Positions 1 to 4,631 of a DNA stretch of 5,632 nt are shown one piece after another. The notes under the pieces are model-generated. The model ran no database searches. It saw only the letters and a list, made by a program, of their open reading frames with translations, and was not told the origin of the DNA. Positions within the stretch are counted from its first letter, which is position 1, and each line of letters begins with the position of its first letter. Both the position numbers and the translations under genes were made by a program. The DNA is from Candidatus Woesebacteria bacterium (lineage in GTDB: Bacteria; Patescibacteriota; Microgenomatia; UBA1400; MFAQ01): positions 1-5,632 of the forward strand of contig JAGVOE010000010.1 in NCBI GenBank assembly GCA_020052895.1, read 5' to 3'.

Positions 1-16
1 AATACTATCCCATAGG

Positions 17-45
17 GTGACAATTTAGATCTTTTGTGGTATGAT
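17..45 (+). promoter_or_regulatory. Sigma70-type promoter of the small membrane protein gene
   Basis: A -35 box GTGACA (17-22) and a -10 box TATGAT (40-45) are separated by exactly 17 nt. Each differs from consensus at one position. The expected transcription start near 52 leaves a roughly 20-nt leader that contains the GGAGGT ribosome site of the following gene. No operator-like repeat is seen. Confidence 0.7.
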
Positions 46-73
46 GCGGCAGAACATTAAACTGGAGGTAACC

Positions 74-346
74 ATGAGATCAAGCGTTCGAGAAGTTTTA
101 AGCACTACTCTAATGATAACCGTCCTGGTTATCTTGGTGCCACTAGGCTGGTTTCTCACCAAGCAACTCCTCTGGGGACTGGTTTTCCCCACTGGCTCTT
201 GGCTACTAATAAATACTCAACCAGTGGCCCTGGGAGTTGTCCGTGGCCTCATTGCGCGAGACGTTACGGCCGCTCTGGTAGCTACAATTATCGTTGTAGT
301 AGCCACGCTACTTATTTCCAAACCAGACATTCCAGACATTGAGTAA
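74..346 (+). CDS. Small two-helix membrane protein, unknown function
   Basis: Ninety residues with no family I recognise. The ATG at 74 is chosen because GGAGGT (65-70) sits at proper spacing. An in-frame ATG at 41 lies inside the -10 box and is implausible. The protein has a short polar N-terminus, a hydrophobic helix at about residues 11-33 (ending GWFLTKQLLW), a connecting segment with Gly, Pro and Arg, and a second strongly hydrophobic helix at about 66-85 (AALVATIIVVVATLLI), then an acidic tail KPDIPDIE. This predicts a two-pass inner-membrane protein. It forms a self-contained unit with its own promoter at 17-45 and a terminator at 357-385, converging on the minus-strand queuosine-salvage-like ORFs. 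It could be a holin-like or general envelope protein, but nothing in the sequence decides this. Confidence 0.75.
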   Translation: MRSSVREVLSTTLMITVLVILVPLGWFLTKQLLWGLVFPTGSWLLINTQPVALGVVRGLIARDVTAALVATIIVVVATLLISKPDIPDIE

Positions 347-356
347 ACCCACTCAG

Positions 357-385
357 CCCGCTTCACTCAGAAGCGGGATTTTTTC
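357..385 (+). terminator. Intrinsic terminator
   Basis: A 7-bp perfect stem CCCGCTT (357-363)/AAGCGGG (371-377) with a 7-nt loop is followed by ATTTTTTC. It lies 10 nt past the stop at 346. Read from the minus strand the hairpin lacks a U-tract, so termination of the opposing transcript here would be weaker. Confidence 0.88.
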
Positions 386-410
386 TGACCAAAGTCGTTA
401 AGTCCCAAGA

Positions 411-872
411 TCAGTAAGCGTCCGTCGCCACAATCATGTGTGGTATAACCATCTCTCCTTTCTTCACCATATCCTGAGATAAACCCCACAAAATGTTATC
501 TACTTCTGCTTCCGATACTCCCATTTTATTTGCAACCATCTTACCTACTACCACCGCGGTAGATCTTAAGGCCTTCTCCTCACGGCTATTCGATAAAATG
601 GGTTGTCCGTTCTCCAGTTTATCGGCCAACTCTTGATCTACTATGTTTACCGCCGCGAGATTATAAAATACTTGTGGAATTCGATAATCCGCCATCACCG
701 TCAATTTATCGAGATCGGAAAGTGGTTCGTGCCCTCTTCGAACCAAAACTTCACTAGTCATGCGACAGGCCAGCTGAGATCTCTTCATAAATTTATCATC
801 AAAGTATCCACTCTCGTTAAGGATCAATATCATTTTTGAAGCACTGTACTCAGAATCAATCAAAAGATCCAA
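411..872 (-). CDS. C-terminal part of a queuosine-salvage (DUF2419/Qng1-like) protein
   Basis: This 153-aa product resembles the C-terminal half of the Qng1/DUF2419 family, nucleosidases that release queuine from queuosine 5'-monophosphate for salvage. What is visible: SASKM (10-14) in the position of the family SAxKL segment, KRSQLA (30-35) resembling the family KRAQI, then LDKLTVMADYRIPQVF (54-69), matching the strongly conserved ADYRxPQ block, and a C-terminus IPHMIVATDAY resembling the family ending IPFHRIRCIYY. Comparison is from memory of the family. The start shown is TTG at 872, with GGGGGA (876-881) as a plausible ribosome site. The frame stays open upstream to 923, encoding GYGGTLDLL, which itself looks like the family GGSFLN segment, so an original longer reading frame is likely. 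It lies 14 nt after the stop of the ORF at 887-1261, in another frame. It may be a translationally coupled second half or the back end of a frameshifted gene. Confidence 0.62.
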   Translation of the reverse strand: MDLLIDSEYSASKMILILNESGYFDDKFMKRSQLACRMTSEVLVRRGHEPLSDLDKLTVMADYRIPQVFYNLAAVNIVDQELADKLENGQPILSNSREEKALRSTAVVVGKMVANKMGVSEAEVDNILWGLSQDMVKKGEMVIPHMIVATDAY

Positions 873-886
873 CGTTCCCCCATATC

Positions 887-1261
887 CTAAAGATAGTAAT
901 CGATTGGCAAATCCAACTCGGATCTAGCCATAGCCGCCAACAAGCCGGTTGATCTCTTAATCTTTCTACTCTCGTTATCTAAATAAACGTATTCATGCCC
1001 GGTCGTCGGATCTTGATAGCAAAAATTTACCACATTAAAAAACAAGTTTAAACCAAACTCAGTTTGCAAAGGCCAGCGATATCCTTCTGGAAGCCAGACA
1101 CCTTCACTTCTGGTAGTTAGATACGAATATACTCTTGGAAGAAGTATGCCGTCAATCGCCGATAGATCCATCTCAACCAAGTCCTCAGAAGCCTCCAAAA
1201 TCTCGGTCGACATAGCCCTAATACTCTCAAAAGAATGACTATAATCCTTATTTTCGACCAT
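887..1261 (-). CDS. N-terminal part of a queuosine-salvage (DUF2419/Qng1-like) protein
   Basis: This 124-aa product resembles the N-terminal third of DUF2419/Qng1. An N-terminal helical region with DYSHSFESIRAMS corresponds to the family's initial helix. LNLFFNVVNFCYQDP (71-85) matches the conserved segment around VTDTLNFSFW. RSTGLLAAMARSELDLPI (103-120) matches the family GYWSLCAAxNRALDEGIPI. It ends abruptly at DYYL-stop (TAG 887-889). The family continues with about 45 more residues before the GGSF segment, which here appears only in the next frame. Together with 411-872 the pair totals about 277 aa, against roughly 340 for family members. The ATG at 1261 lies 6 nt below a good -10 box, so the message appears leaderless. 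Either it is a bipartite enzyme or a gene decayed by deletion plus frameshift. The family call rests on linear motif order, not a search. Confidence 0.6.
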   Translation of the reverse strand: MVENKDYSHSFESIRAMSTEILEASEDLVEMDLSAIDGILLPRVYSYLTTRSEGVWLPEGYRWPLQTEFGLNLFFNVVNFCYQDPTTGHEYVYLDNESRKIKRSTGLLAAMARSELDLPIDYYL

Positions 1262-1267
1262 ATTCAG

Positions 1268-1295
1268 ATAATAGTCGTAAAACAGCCAATGTCAA
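1268..1295 (-). promoter_or_regulatory. Promoter for a leaderless queuosine-salvage-like transcript
   Basis: On the minus strand, TTGACA (1290-1295) and TATTAT (1268-1273) are spaced by 16 nt. Only 6 nt separate the -10 box from the ATG at 1261, placing the expected start on or next to the initiation codon. There is no room for a ribosome site. Confidence 0.72.
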
Positions 1296-1476
1296 CACCC
1301 CGGACGGTAAAAATTCCAGTCTCTCGATCGAGGAACAAAAGGGGCGAAACGAGACCGAACAGACCAACCAGCGCAAACGCCAACTTTCTACCTCGCTTTC
1401 CATGATTTTAGTCGGCATTCCTCTCTATCTCTACCATTGGAAAACCATCAAAAAGGAAAATCGGCAAGAAAATTAA
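1291..1476 (+). pseudogene. 3' remnant of a membrane protein gene (DUF5671-like tail)
   Basis: A plus-strand frame ending at TAA 1474-1476 encodes about 61 residues: a hydrophilic Gln/Arg/Lys-rich stretch (EEQKGRNETEQTNQRKRQ) followed by a membrane helix, LSMILVGIPLYLYHWKTI, and a charged tail. The helix and HWK ending resemble the C-termini of DUF5671-type small membrane proteins, recalled from the family and not searched. There is no ATG, GTG or TTG in this frame before an internal ATG at 1402. The frame stays open upstream to 1222 but there it overlaps the divergent promoter and the antisense gene. I infer that the 5' part was deleted, with the break somewhere near 1262-1300. The left limit given is approximate. 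Confidence 0.45.
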
Positions 1477-1575
1477 GCTGGGAGTGTGAATTGGCTCGGA
1501 CGGAATTGAGGGAAATTGTAGTCCAGATTGAGGCACTAGAATCCCTATACATAGGCACAAATACAACCCTATAAC

Positions 1576-1604
1576 TTGACACATGTAAGTATGGCAACTA
1601 TAAT
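1576..1604 (+). promoter_or_regulatory. Full-consensus sigma70 promoter
   Basis: TTGACA (1576-1581) and TATAAT (1599-1604) are both exact consensus, with an ideal 17-nt spacer. The expected start is about 1611, just ahead of the GGAGGT site at 1622-1627. This is the strongest-looking promoter in the window, and it drives a gene of unknown function. The preceding stretch 1477-1575 holds nothing I can identify. Confidence 0.85.
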
Positions 1605-1631
1605 AAGCAAACATTCACCATGGAGGTCCTT

Positions 1632-2018
1632 TTGAACATTTCAAAATCAGCAATAGAAAACGAATCAACTTTTAGAGACATTCTTCGTGATTTAAAAGAA
1701 AGATTTCCGAATTTTGTACCTGAAACATTGAATCCTGACGGAGAGATAGATTCACTCCTAAATTTATTTACTCCACCACTTGCAAGCATAGGTTTCGGAA
1801 TCGGAGAATTCGAAGTAGGGCCAGAAAGTTCCAACAACGAAGAAGTGGGGCAACAATTAAAGCTTCATAGTAACGAATTGGCAGAAAACGAAGCGGTCAT
1901 TGAAATTCACAATTTTCTGACCTTGTCGGGATACAACATGATTCTTCTATACGACGTTACCCCAAACCAGCCACTGCAATTTAAAGGGCATGTTCCAGGA
2001 ATGATAATGCGGTCCTGA
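1632..2018 (+). CDS. Hypothetical protein, about 128 aa
   Basis: I do not recognise this protein. It is soluble and acidic, with no signal peptide or membrane helix. An N-terminal helical part (SKSAIENESTFRDILRDLKERFP) leads to a Pro/Gly-containing middle (LFTPPLASIGFGIGEFEVGPE) and a C-terminal part with alternating hydrophobics (AVIEIHNFLTLSGYNMILLYDV) ending GHVPGMIMRS. The start is ambiguous. An in-frame ATG at 1620 has no ribosome site and its own bases are part of ATGGAGGT. The TTG at 1632 lies 5 nt beyond GGAGG, an ideal spacing, so TTG is preferred. If ATG is used the protein gains four residues (MEVL). It is a monocistronic unit between a perfect promoter and an intrinsic terminator. 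The high A content of its first half differs somewhat from the flanking genes. Confidence 0.7.
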   Translation: MNISKSAIENESTFRDILRDLKERFPNFVPETLNPDGEIDSLLNLFTPPLASIGFGIGEFEVGPESSNNEEVGQQLKLHSNELAENEAVIEIHNFLTLSGYNMILLYDVTPNQPLQFKGHVPGMIMRS

Positions 2019-2028
2019 TTTCACAACC

Positions 2029-2055
2029 AAAGCACTCAGAAATGGGTGCTTTTTT
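2029..2055 (+). terminator. Intrinsic terminator
   Basis: AAAGCAC (2029-2035) pairs with GTGCTTT (2046-2052) around a 10-nt loop, and the run of T continues to 2055. It lies 10 nt after the stop of the 128-aa gene. Confidence 0.8.
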
Positions 2056-2085
2056 AACGGAGTGGTGAATTCTATACTCCAAATA

Positions 2086-2101
2086 AGCGGGTGAGGGGAG
2101 T
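2086..2101 (-). repeat. Second copy of the tRNA-Gly 3' end (att-like direct repeat)
   Basis: Sixteen bases (plus strand AGCGGGTGAGGGGAGT) are identical to 2228-2243, which is the 3' T-stem strand, acceptor strand and discriminator of tRNA-Gly. The copy lies 142 bp downstream of the original in the same orientation. It is preceded on the minus strand by GCCGAC, close to the tRNA T-loop sequence TCCGAC. The encoded CCA is not copied. It closes the tRNA-Gly-associated element. Confidence 0.8.
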
Positions 2102-2108
2102 GTCGGCC

Positions 2109-2180
2109 TCTTCGGTCTCGCTTACTAGCTCGCCTCGGACCGCGACTCGCCGCCAGTCGCGCCTCCGGCTGGTCCGACTC
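2109..2180 (-). repeat. tRNA-associated structured element, copy A
   Basis: This non-coding core of about 72 nt lies downstream of tRNA-Gly. Read on the minus strand it opens with GAGTCGGACC, a perfect inverted copy of the tRNA-Gly T-arm (2240-2249). It passes through CGGAGG, GCGAC/GTCGC, an exact 20-bp block shared with copy B (2130-2149 against 4741-4760), and ends GACCGAAGA. Possible folds are GCGAC/GTCGC extended by GGACC/GGTCC with a 10-nt bulge, or alternatively GGTC/GACC enclosing a GCT-AGTA-AGC hairpin. GTCGG at the start can pair with CCGAC after the core. It is more GC-rich than its surroundings. Short frames across it look spurious. Confidence 0.75.
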
Positions 2181-2193
2181 CTTACAGTCCAAC

Positions 2194-2222
2194 AAAAATC
2201 TCCCCACAAGGAAGAGATTTTT
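2194..2222 (-). terminator. Bidirectional-looking terminator downstream of tRNA-Gly
   Basis: Arms AAAAATCTC (2194-2202) and GAGATTTTT (2214-2222) form a perfect 9-bp stem with an 11-nt loop. A/T runs at both ends would give a U-tract on either strand. It lies 3 nt beyond the encoded CCA of tRNA-Gly and separates the tRNA from element A, a spacer that copy B lacks. Confidence 0.75.
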
Positions 2223-2224
2223 AT

Positions 2225-2298
2225 TGGAGCGGGTGAGGGGAGTCGGACCCCTTTCATCAGCTTGGAAAGCTGAGGTAATACCGGTATACGACACCCGC
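2225..2298 (-). tRNA. tRNA-Gly(TCC), atypical, CCA encoded
   Basis: The acceptor GCGGGTG/CACCCGC is perfect, discriminator T and CCA are encoded (2225-2227). Anticodon stem TCAGC/GCTGA holds loop TTTCCAA, anticodon TCC (2264-2266 on the plus strand). The T-stem AGGGG/CCCCT encloses TCCGACT, so position 55 is C where nearly all tRNAs have U (pseudouridine). The D-stem is reduced to three pairs and the variable loop is 4 nt. It is the only tRNA of the six here with encoded CCA. A GGTAAAATA box lies 10 nt upstream, in the gap after tRNA-Pro, and the gene is also in line behind tRNA-Pro. It is followed by a terminator and element A. Confidence 0.9.
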
Positions 2299-2308
2299 CT
2301 AAATATAG

Positions 2309-2317
2309 TATTTTACC
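2309..2317 (-). promoter_or_regulatory. GGTAAAATA box upstream of tRNA-Gly
   Basis: The minus-strand GGTAAAATA lies between the end of tRNA-Pro and tRNA-Gly, 10 nt before the tRNA-Gly 5' end. It is identical to boxes before other tRNAs in the window, and probably a -10 element (TAAAAT). No convincing -35 is visible. Confidence 0.5.
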
Positions 2318-2323
2318 AAAATG

Positions 2324-2397
2324 TCGGGGTGAGAGGACTCGAACCTCCGACCCCTGCGTCCCAAACGCAGTACTCTAGCCATCTGAGCTACACCCCG
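2324..2397 (-). tRNA. tRNA-Pro(TGG)
   Basis: The acceptor CGGGGTG/CACCCCG is complete with discriminator A. The D-arm is GCTCAGATGGCTAGAGT. The anticodon stem CTGCG/CGCAG holds loop TTTGGGA with anticodon TGG (2361-2363 on the plus strand). The T-arm has a canonical TTCGAGT loop. CCA is not encoded (ACA follows). A GGTAAAAT box ends 8 nt before the 5' end. It reads toward tRNA-Gly, 25 nt further on. Confidence 0.95.
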
Positions 2398-2405
2398 ATA
2401 GGATG

Positions 2406-2440
2406 ATTTTACCATTCGGAACCGTATTTAAGGTAAAATA
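2406..2440. promoter_or_regulatory. Divergent tRNA promoter pair (inverted GGTAAAAT boxes)
   Basis: ATTTTACC (2406-2413) and GGTAAAATA (2432-2440) face away from each other. The left box serves tRNA-Pro (8-nt gap). The right box points toward tRNA-His but lies 54 nt before it, leaving an unusually long leader (2441-2494). No recognisable RNA or convincing gene was found in that leader. Confidence 0.55.
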
Positions 2441-2494
2441 CATATGGCTCGTCATACGGGGGAATGTGGTTTACTGCGTGGCGATGCTTTACGT

Positions 2495-2568
2495 GGTGGA
2501 TTTAGCTTAGTTGGTAAAGCGCCTCCCTGTGGAGGAGGAGACCGCGGGTTCAAGTCCCGTAATCCACC
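2495..2568 (+). tRNA. tRNA-His(GTG)
   Basis: The acceptor GTGGATT/AATCCAC carries the extra G-1 (2495) opposite C73 (2568), the identity pair of tRNA-His. The anticodon stem CCTCC/GGAGG holds loop CTGTGGA, anticodon GTG (2529-2531). The T-arm CGGG-TTCAAGT-CCCG is canonical. CCA is not encoded. Unlike the other tRNAs here, the nearest promoter-like box is 54 nt away. Confidence 0.94.
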
Positions 2569-2579
2569 CTAAGCAACTC

Positions 2580-2602
2580 TAGGATCTCATCTCAAGATCC
2601 TA
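2580..2602 (+). terminator. Perfect hairpin after tRNA-His
   Basis: TAGGATCT (2580-2587) and AGATCCTA (2595-2602) make an 8-bp perfect stem with a 7-nt loop, 11 nt after tRNA-His. There is no U-tract on either strand, so it may be a 3' processing stop or a weak terminator. The remaining AT-rich stretch to 2682 shows nothing else. Confidence 0.4.
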
Positions 2603-2682
2603 ACAGTTTAATAAAGTCCAACATATAAGACACAAGTATATATTTAGTTAAAGAGAATATTTTGCCAGAATAAGTACCGGTC

Positions 2683-3246
2683 TTATTTCTTCTTGGCACT
2701 TACCTTAGCTTTCTTTTTTCTCGCTACCACCTTCTTACCAGAACCAACTTCGATTTCTTCCAAAATTTTACTGGTTATCTCCTTGGCCACTTTCTTTTGC
2801 AGGTTACTCTCATCATCTGGCTCTGGCTTAGGGGGAGTTAGTAGTGTCAAAATTCTGTCTAGTTTTGCGCTGATCACTTCTAAATCTAGATTGCGAGGTT
2901 GAGACCCTCTATCCTCATTTTTTCCAGCAAAACAATGGCTACACAAAACTGGCTTGCCGCTGGTAGGGCGAAAGGGGACTTCACAGCGTTCACCACACTG
3001 ATCGCAGGTAGCCCCAAACATCTGTCTATCCTGGCCACCAGTGCCAAACTCTCTCCGACCATAGGCTCGAGGACCTCTCGGAGCCTCGAAACTACTCTCT
3101 CGAGAACCGCCACCATTCGTCTCAAAGCACTTACTGCAAAAAACTTCCTTACGACCATTTGGCTTAAAGGGAACCTTACAAGCCGAACCACACTGAGCAC
3201 AAGTAGCATCAAAATAACTTCTCTCTCCTCGATTTGGATATGTCAT
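2683..3246 (-). CDS. Tandem CxxC-x17-CxxC zinc-ribbon protein with lysine-rich tail
   Basis: A 187-aa protein with two copies of the CxxC-x17-CxxC domain, a small putative zinc ribbon common in Patescibacteria. Copy 1 has Cys 16, 19, 37 and 40; copy 2 has Cys 81, 84, 102 and 105. Each carries the intervening CxVPFxP segment (CKVPFKP, CEVPFRP) and ends in CF. A Gly/Arg-rich linker (about 42-75) joins them. Residues 118-165 look helical and charged, and the end is a basic tail (KKVVARKKKAKVSAKKK) typical of nucleic-acid-binding proteins. The function is unknown; binding to DNA, RNA or ribosomes is a guess from charge. The ATG at 3246 has no ribosome site, but a TGnTATAAC extended -10 box lies 7 nt upstream, implying a leaderless mRNA. 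It lies 26 nt after the glycosyltransferase gene on the same strand, so read-through is also possible. No strong terminator follows. Confidence 0.88.
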   Translation of the reverse strand: MTYPNRGERSYFDATCAQCGSACKVPFKPNGRKEVFCSKCFETNGGGSRESSFEAPRGPRAYGRREFGTGGQDRQMFGATCDQCGERCEVPFRPTSGKPVLCSHCFAGKNEDRGSQPRNLDLEVISAKLDRILTLLTPPKPEPDDESNLQKKVAKEITSKILEEIEVGSGKKVVARKKKAKVSAKKK

Positions 3247-3253
3247 AACCTAT

Positions 3254-3259
3254 GTTATA
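3254..3259 (-). promoter_or_regulatory. Extended -10 promoter for the zinc-ribbon gene
   Basis: On the minus strand TGCTATAAC gives an extended -10 (TGn plus TATAAC). Seven nt separate it from the ATG at 3246, so transcription would start at or just before the start codon. No good -35 box is seen, as expected for extended -10 promoters. Confidence 0.5.
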
Positions 3260-3272
3260 GCACAAATAACCC

Positions 3273-4508
3273 TCATTTATCCATCTTTTCGGCCGTCTTG
3301 ATCCAAAACTGCCTAGTCCCATCAGCTCCTACTTCATTCGACCATCGTGAGCCCTCGGCAAATCTATAAGAGTTTTTGGTGAGATTCTCTAGCAAGCCCG
3401 ACTCCAAAGCCTGAGTCATCATCTTCGCCGCTCGATCCGGACTTTGGGGTAGTCTGATTGCTCTGGTAGATGGCTGGGGAGAGCTAAGGGCCAGCAAACC
3501 GTGCCTTTCTAGGAATTTTAGATTTTCTCGCTCCTGTCTGCCCACCGGACTGGTCAGCCAGAGTAGGCTCCCTCCGACCAAGTCAGGGGTTAGAATCGCT
3601 TTAAAGAGCTGCTCGCTGGGTTTGGTAATCTCTAGATGAATCAGCTGGTCTTGGTATAGCTGCTCGTACAAGGTAATCATCTCCATATCATCCTTTCCTA
3701 CTAATAAGTTTACTCCAAGCTGTTTGGCCACCGACGATCTAAACATCTCGGTAAAGGGAGACTTTCTCACCAGAATCCAAAACTCAAATCTTTGGGAAAG
3801 TTTGTTAATCTCTTTAACTAGAGCAGTAAGGTACCCAAGCCCCACCGCTGCTCCGGAAATAGGAATCGCTACCCGGACCACTCCGCTCTGACTGGCCAAA
3901 GCCTTACTTCTAGACTCCTGAGTCCCAAAAATCTTTTGGCACAAAACCGGAGAAATGGGGTAGGGGATTACTTCCCCCACAAATTCAATATTTTCCTTTT
4001 GAGCGTAACTTTGAAACTTGGCTTTGACAAAGCTGCTGGGAACGAAGGTCAAGTCCGCTCCACGCACACACCAAATGTGCTGATAAGTATCATCGGTCAC
4101 CTGAACAATTAGCTTTACACTTCTACCGGTTTCCTCAATTAACCTCTGTTTGACCGCCCCAATCTGATGGGCCATGCCAAAGTGAGTTGCCACAATCCAG
4201 ACCTCATCATCACTGGAGCTACGAACAATAATATCTTTAAACTGTCGGTAGATCGATCCGGAAAATAAAGTTAGGAAGCTACGGTAAACTCTTGTAAAAA
4301 CATCTTCGAGAAAACCATACTGAATTTTTAAAAAGAAATATTTTCCGACTGGATTGATACTGGTAAAGCGGTGAATCCAAGTCATAAACCGGTCTACCGA
4401 ACCCAAAAGAATGTAAGGGCTCTCCTTCGGTCTACTCTCTACCAGAGCTTCGGTCACCCGTAGATGTCCTAGTCCTGCCGGAGCGTAAGTAAAGATTATT
4501 AACTTCAT
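3273..4508 (-). CDS. GT28 / MGDG-synthase-like (MurG-like) glycosyltransferase
   Basis: A 411-aa protein with the two-Rossmann GT-B layout. The N-terminal domain starts with a hydrophobic strand and the loop APAGLGHLR (9-17), the GxGHxR acceptor-side motif of MGDG-synthase-like enzymes. ATHFGMAHQ (107-115) and VTDD (137-140) with a following FVPSS resemble the family's VTDF...FVxS segment. The C-terminal domain opens with VAIPISGAAVGLGYLTALV (213-231) and contains ITKPSEQLFKAI (294-305) and TSPVGRQERENLKFL (319-333), matching the nucleotide-sugar side TKPG...GQExxN pattern. It probably transfers a sugar to a lipid or cell-wall acceptor at the inner face of the membrane; donor and acceptor are not deducible. 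The ATG at 4508 lies 5 nt from the tRNA-Lys 3' end with no ribosome site, so it seems to be expressed from the tRNA transcript. The zinc-ribbon gene follows after 26 nt. Confidence 0.68.
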   Translation of the reverse strand: MKLIIFTYAPAGLGHLRVTEALVESRPKESPYILLGSVDRFMTWIHRFTSINPVGKYFFLKIQYGFLEDVFTRVYRSFLTLFSGSIYRQFKDIIVRSSSDDEVWIVATHFGMAHQIGAVKQRLIEETGRSVKLIVQVTDDTYQHIWCVRGADLTFVPSSFVKAKFQSYAQKENIEFVGEVIPYPISPVLCQKIFGTQESRSKALASQSGVVRVAIPISGAAVGLGYLTALVKEINKLSQRFEFWILVRKSPFTEMFRSSVAKQLGVNLLVGKDDMEMITLYEQLYQDQLIHLEITKPSEQLFKAILTPDLVGGSLLWLTSPVGRQERENLKFLERHGLLALSSPQPSTRAIRLPQSPDRAAKMMTQALESGLLENLTKNSYRFAEGSRWSNEVGADGTRQFWIKTAEKMDK

Positions 4509-4513
4509 GCGGG

Positions 4514-4587
4514 TGGGTCAGGCGGGACTCGAACCCGCGACACCCTACTTAAGAGGCAGGTGCTCTAACCAACTGAGCTACTGACCC
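4514..4587 (-). tRNA. tRNA-Lys(CTT)
   Basis: Acceptor GGGTCAG/CTGACCC with discriminator A. The D-arm is GCTCAGTTGGTTAGAGC. The anticodon stem CCTGC/GTAGG holds loop CTCTTAA, anticodon CTT (4551-4553 on the plus strand). The T-arm GCGGG-TTCGAGT-CCCGC is canonical. CCA is not encoded. The glycosyltransferase start codon follows after only 5 nt (CCCGC), so the two are very probably one transcript. A GGTAAAATA box ends 10 nt before the 5' end. Confidence 0.95.
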
Positions 4588-4596
4588 GGAACTGTC

Positions 4597-4625
4597 ATAT
4601 TTTACCTCATTTCAAGGTAAAATAT
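4597..4625. promoter_or_regulatory. Palindromic divergent promoter between tRNA-Lys and tRNA-Arg
   Basis: ATATTTTACC (4597-4606) and GGTAAAATAT (4616-4625) are a perfect 10-bp inverted repeat with a 9-nt spacer. Each arm is a GGTAAAATAT box reading outward into one tRNA. On the Arg side only 6 nt remain before the mature 5' end. The symmetry could also be an operator or a hairpin. Confidence 0.65.
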
Positions 4626-4631
4626 ATCCAT

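Noticed and set aside
603..839. 78-codon plus-strand ORF inside the queuosine-salvage-like gene
   Set aside because: Antisense shadow; the minus strand carries recognisable family motifs.
1598..1837. 79-codon minus-strand ORF
   Set aside because: Antisense to the 128-aa gene, which has a perfect promoter, ribosome site and terminator on the plus strand.
2091..2406. Short plus-strand ORFs over tRNA-Gly, tRNA-Pro and element A
   Set aside because: Their peptides (GSRTPF, GLEPPT) are the usual antisense readings of tRNA T-arms and the rest reads the non-coding element; no ribosome sites.
2444..2572. 42-codon ORF starting ATG 4 nt after the GGTAAAATA box and running through tRNA-His
   Set aside because: The -10 to ATG spacing mimics the leaderless genes, but most of it is the tRNA itself and the peptide is compositionally tRNA-derived.
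2899..3369. 156-codon plus-strand ORF
   Set aside because: Antisense to the zinc-ribbon gene and the end of the glycosyltransferase; Ser/Thr/Leu-rich composition typical of a shadow frame, no start signal.
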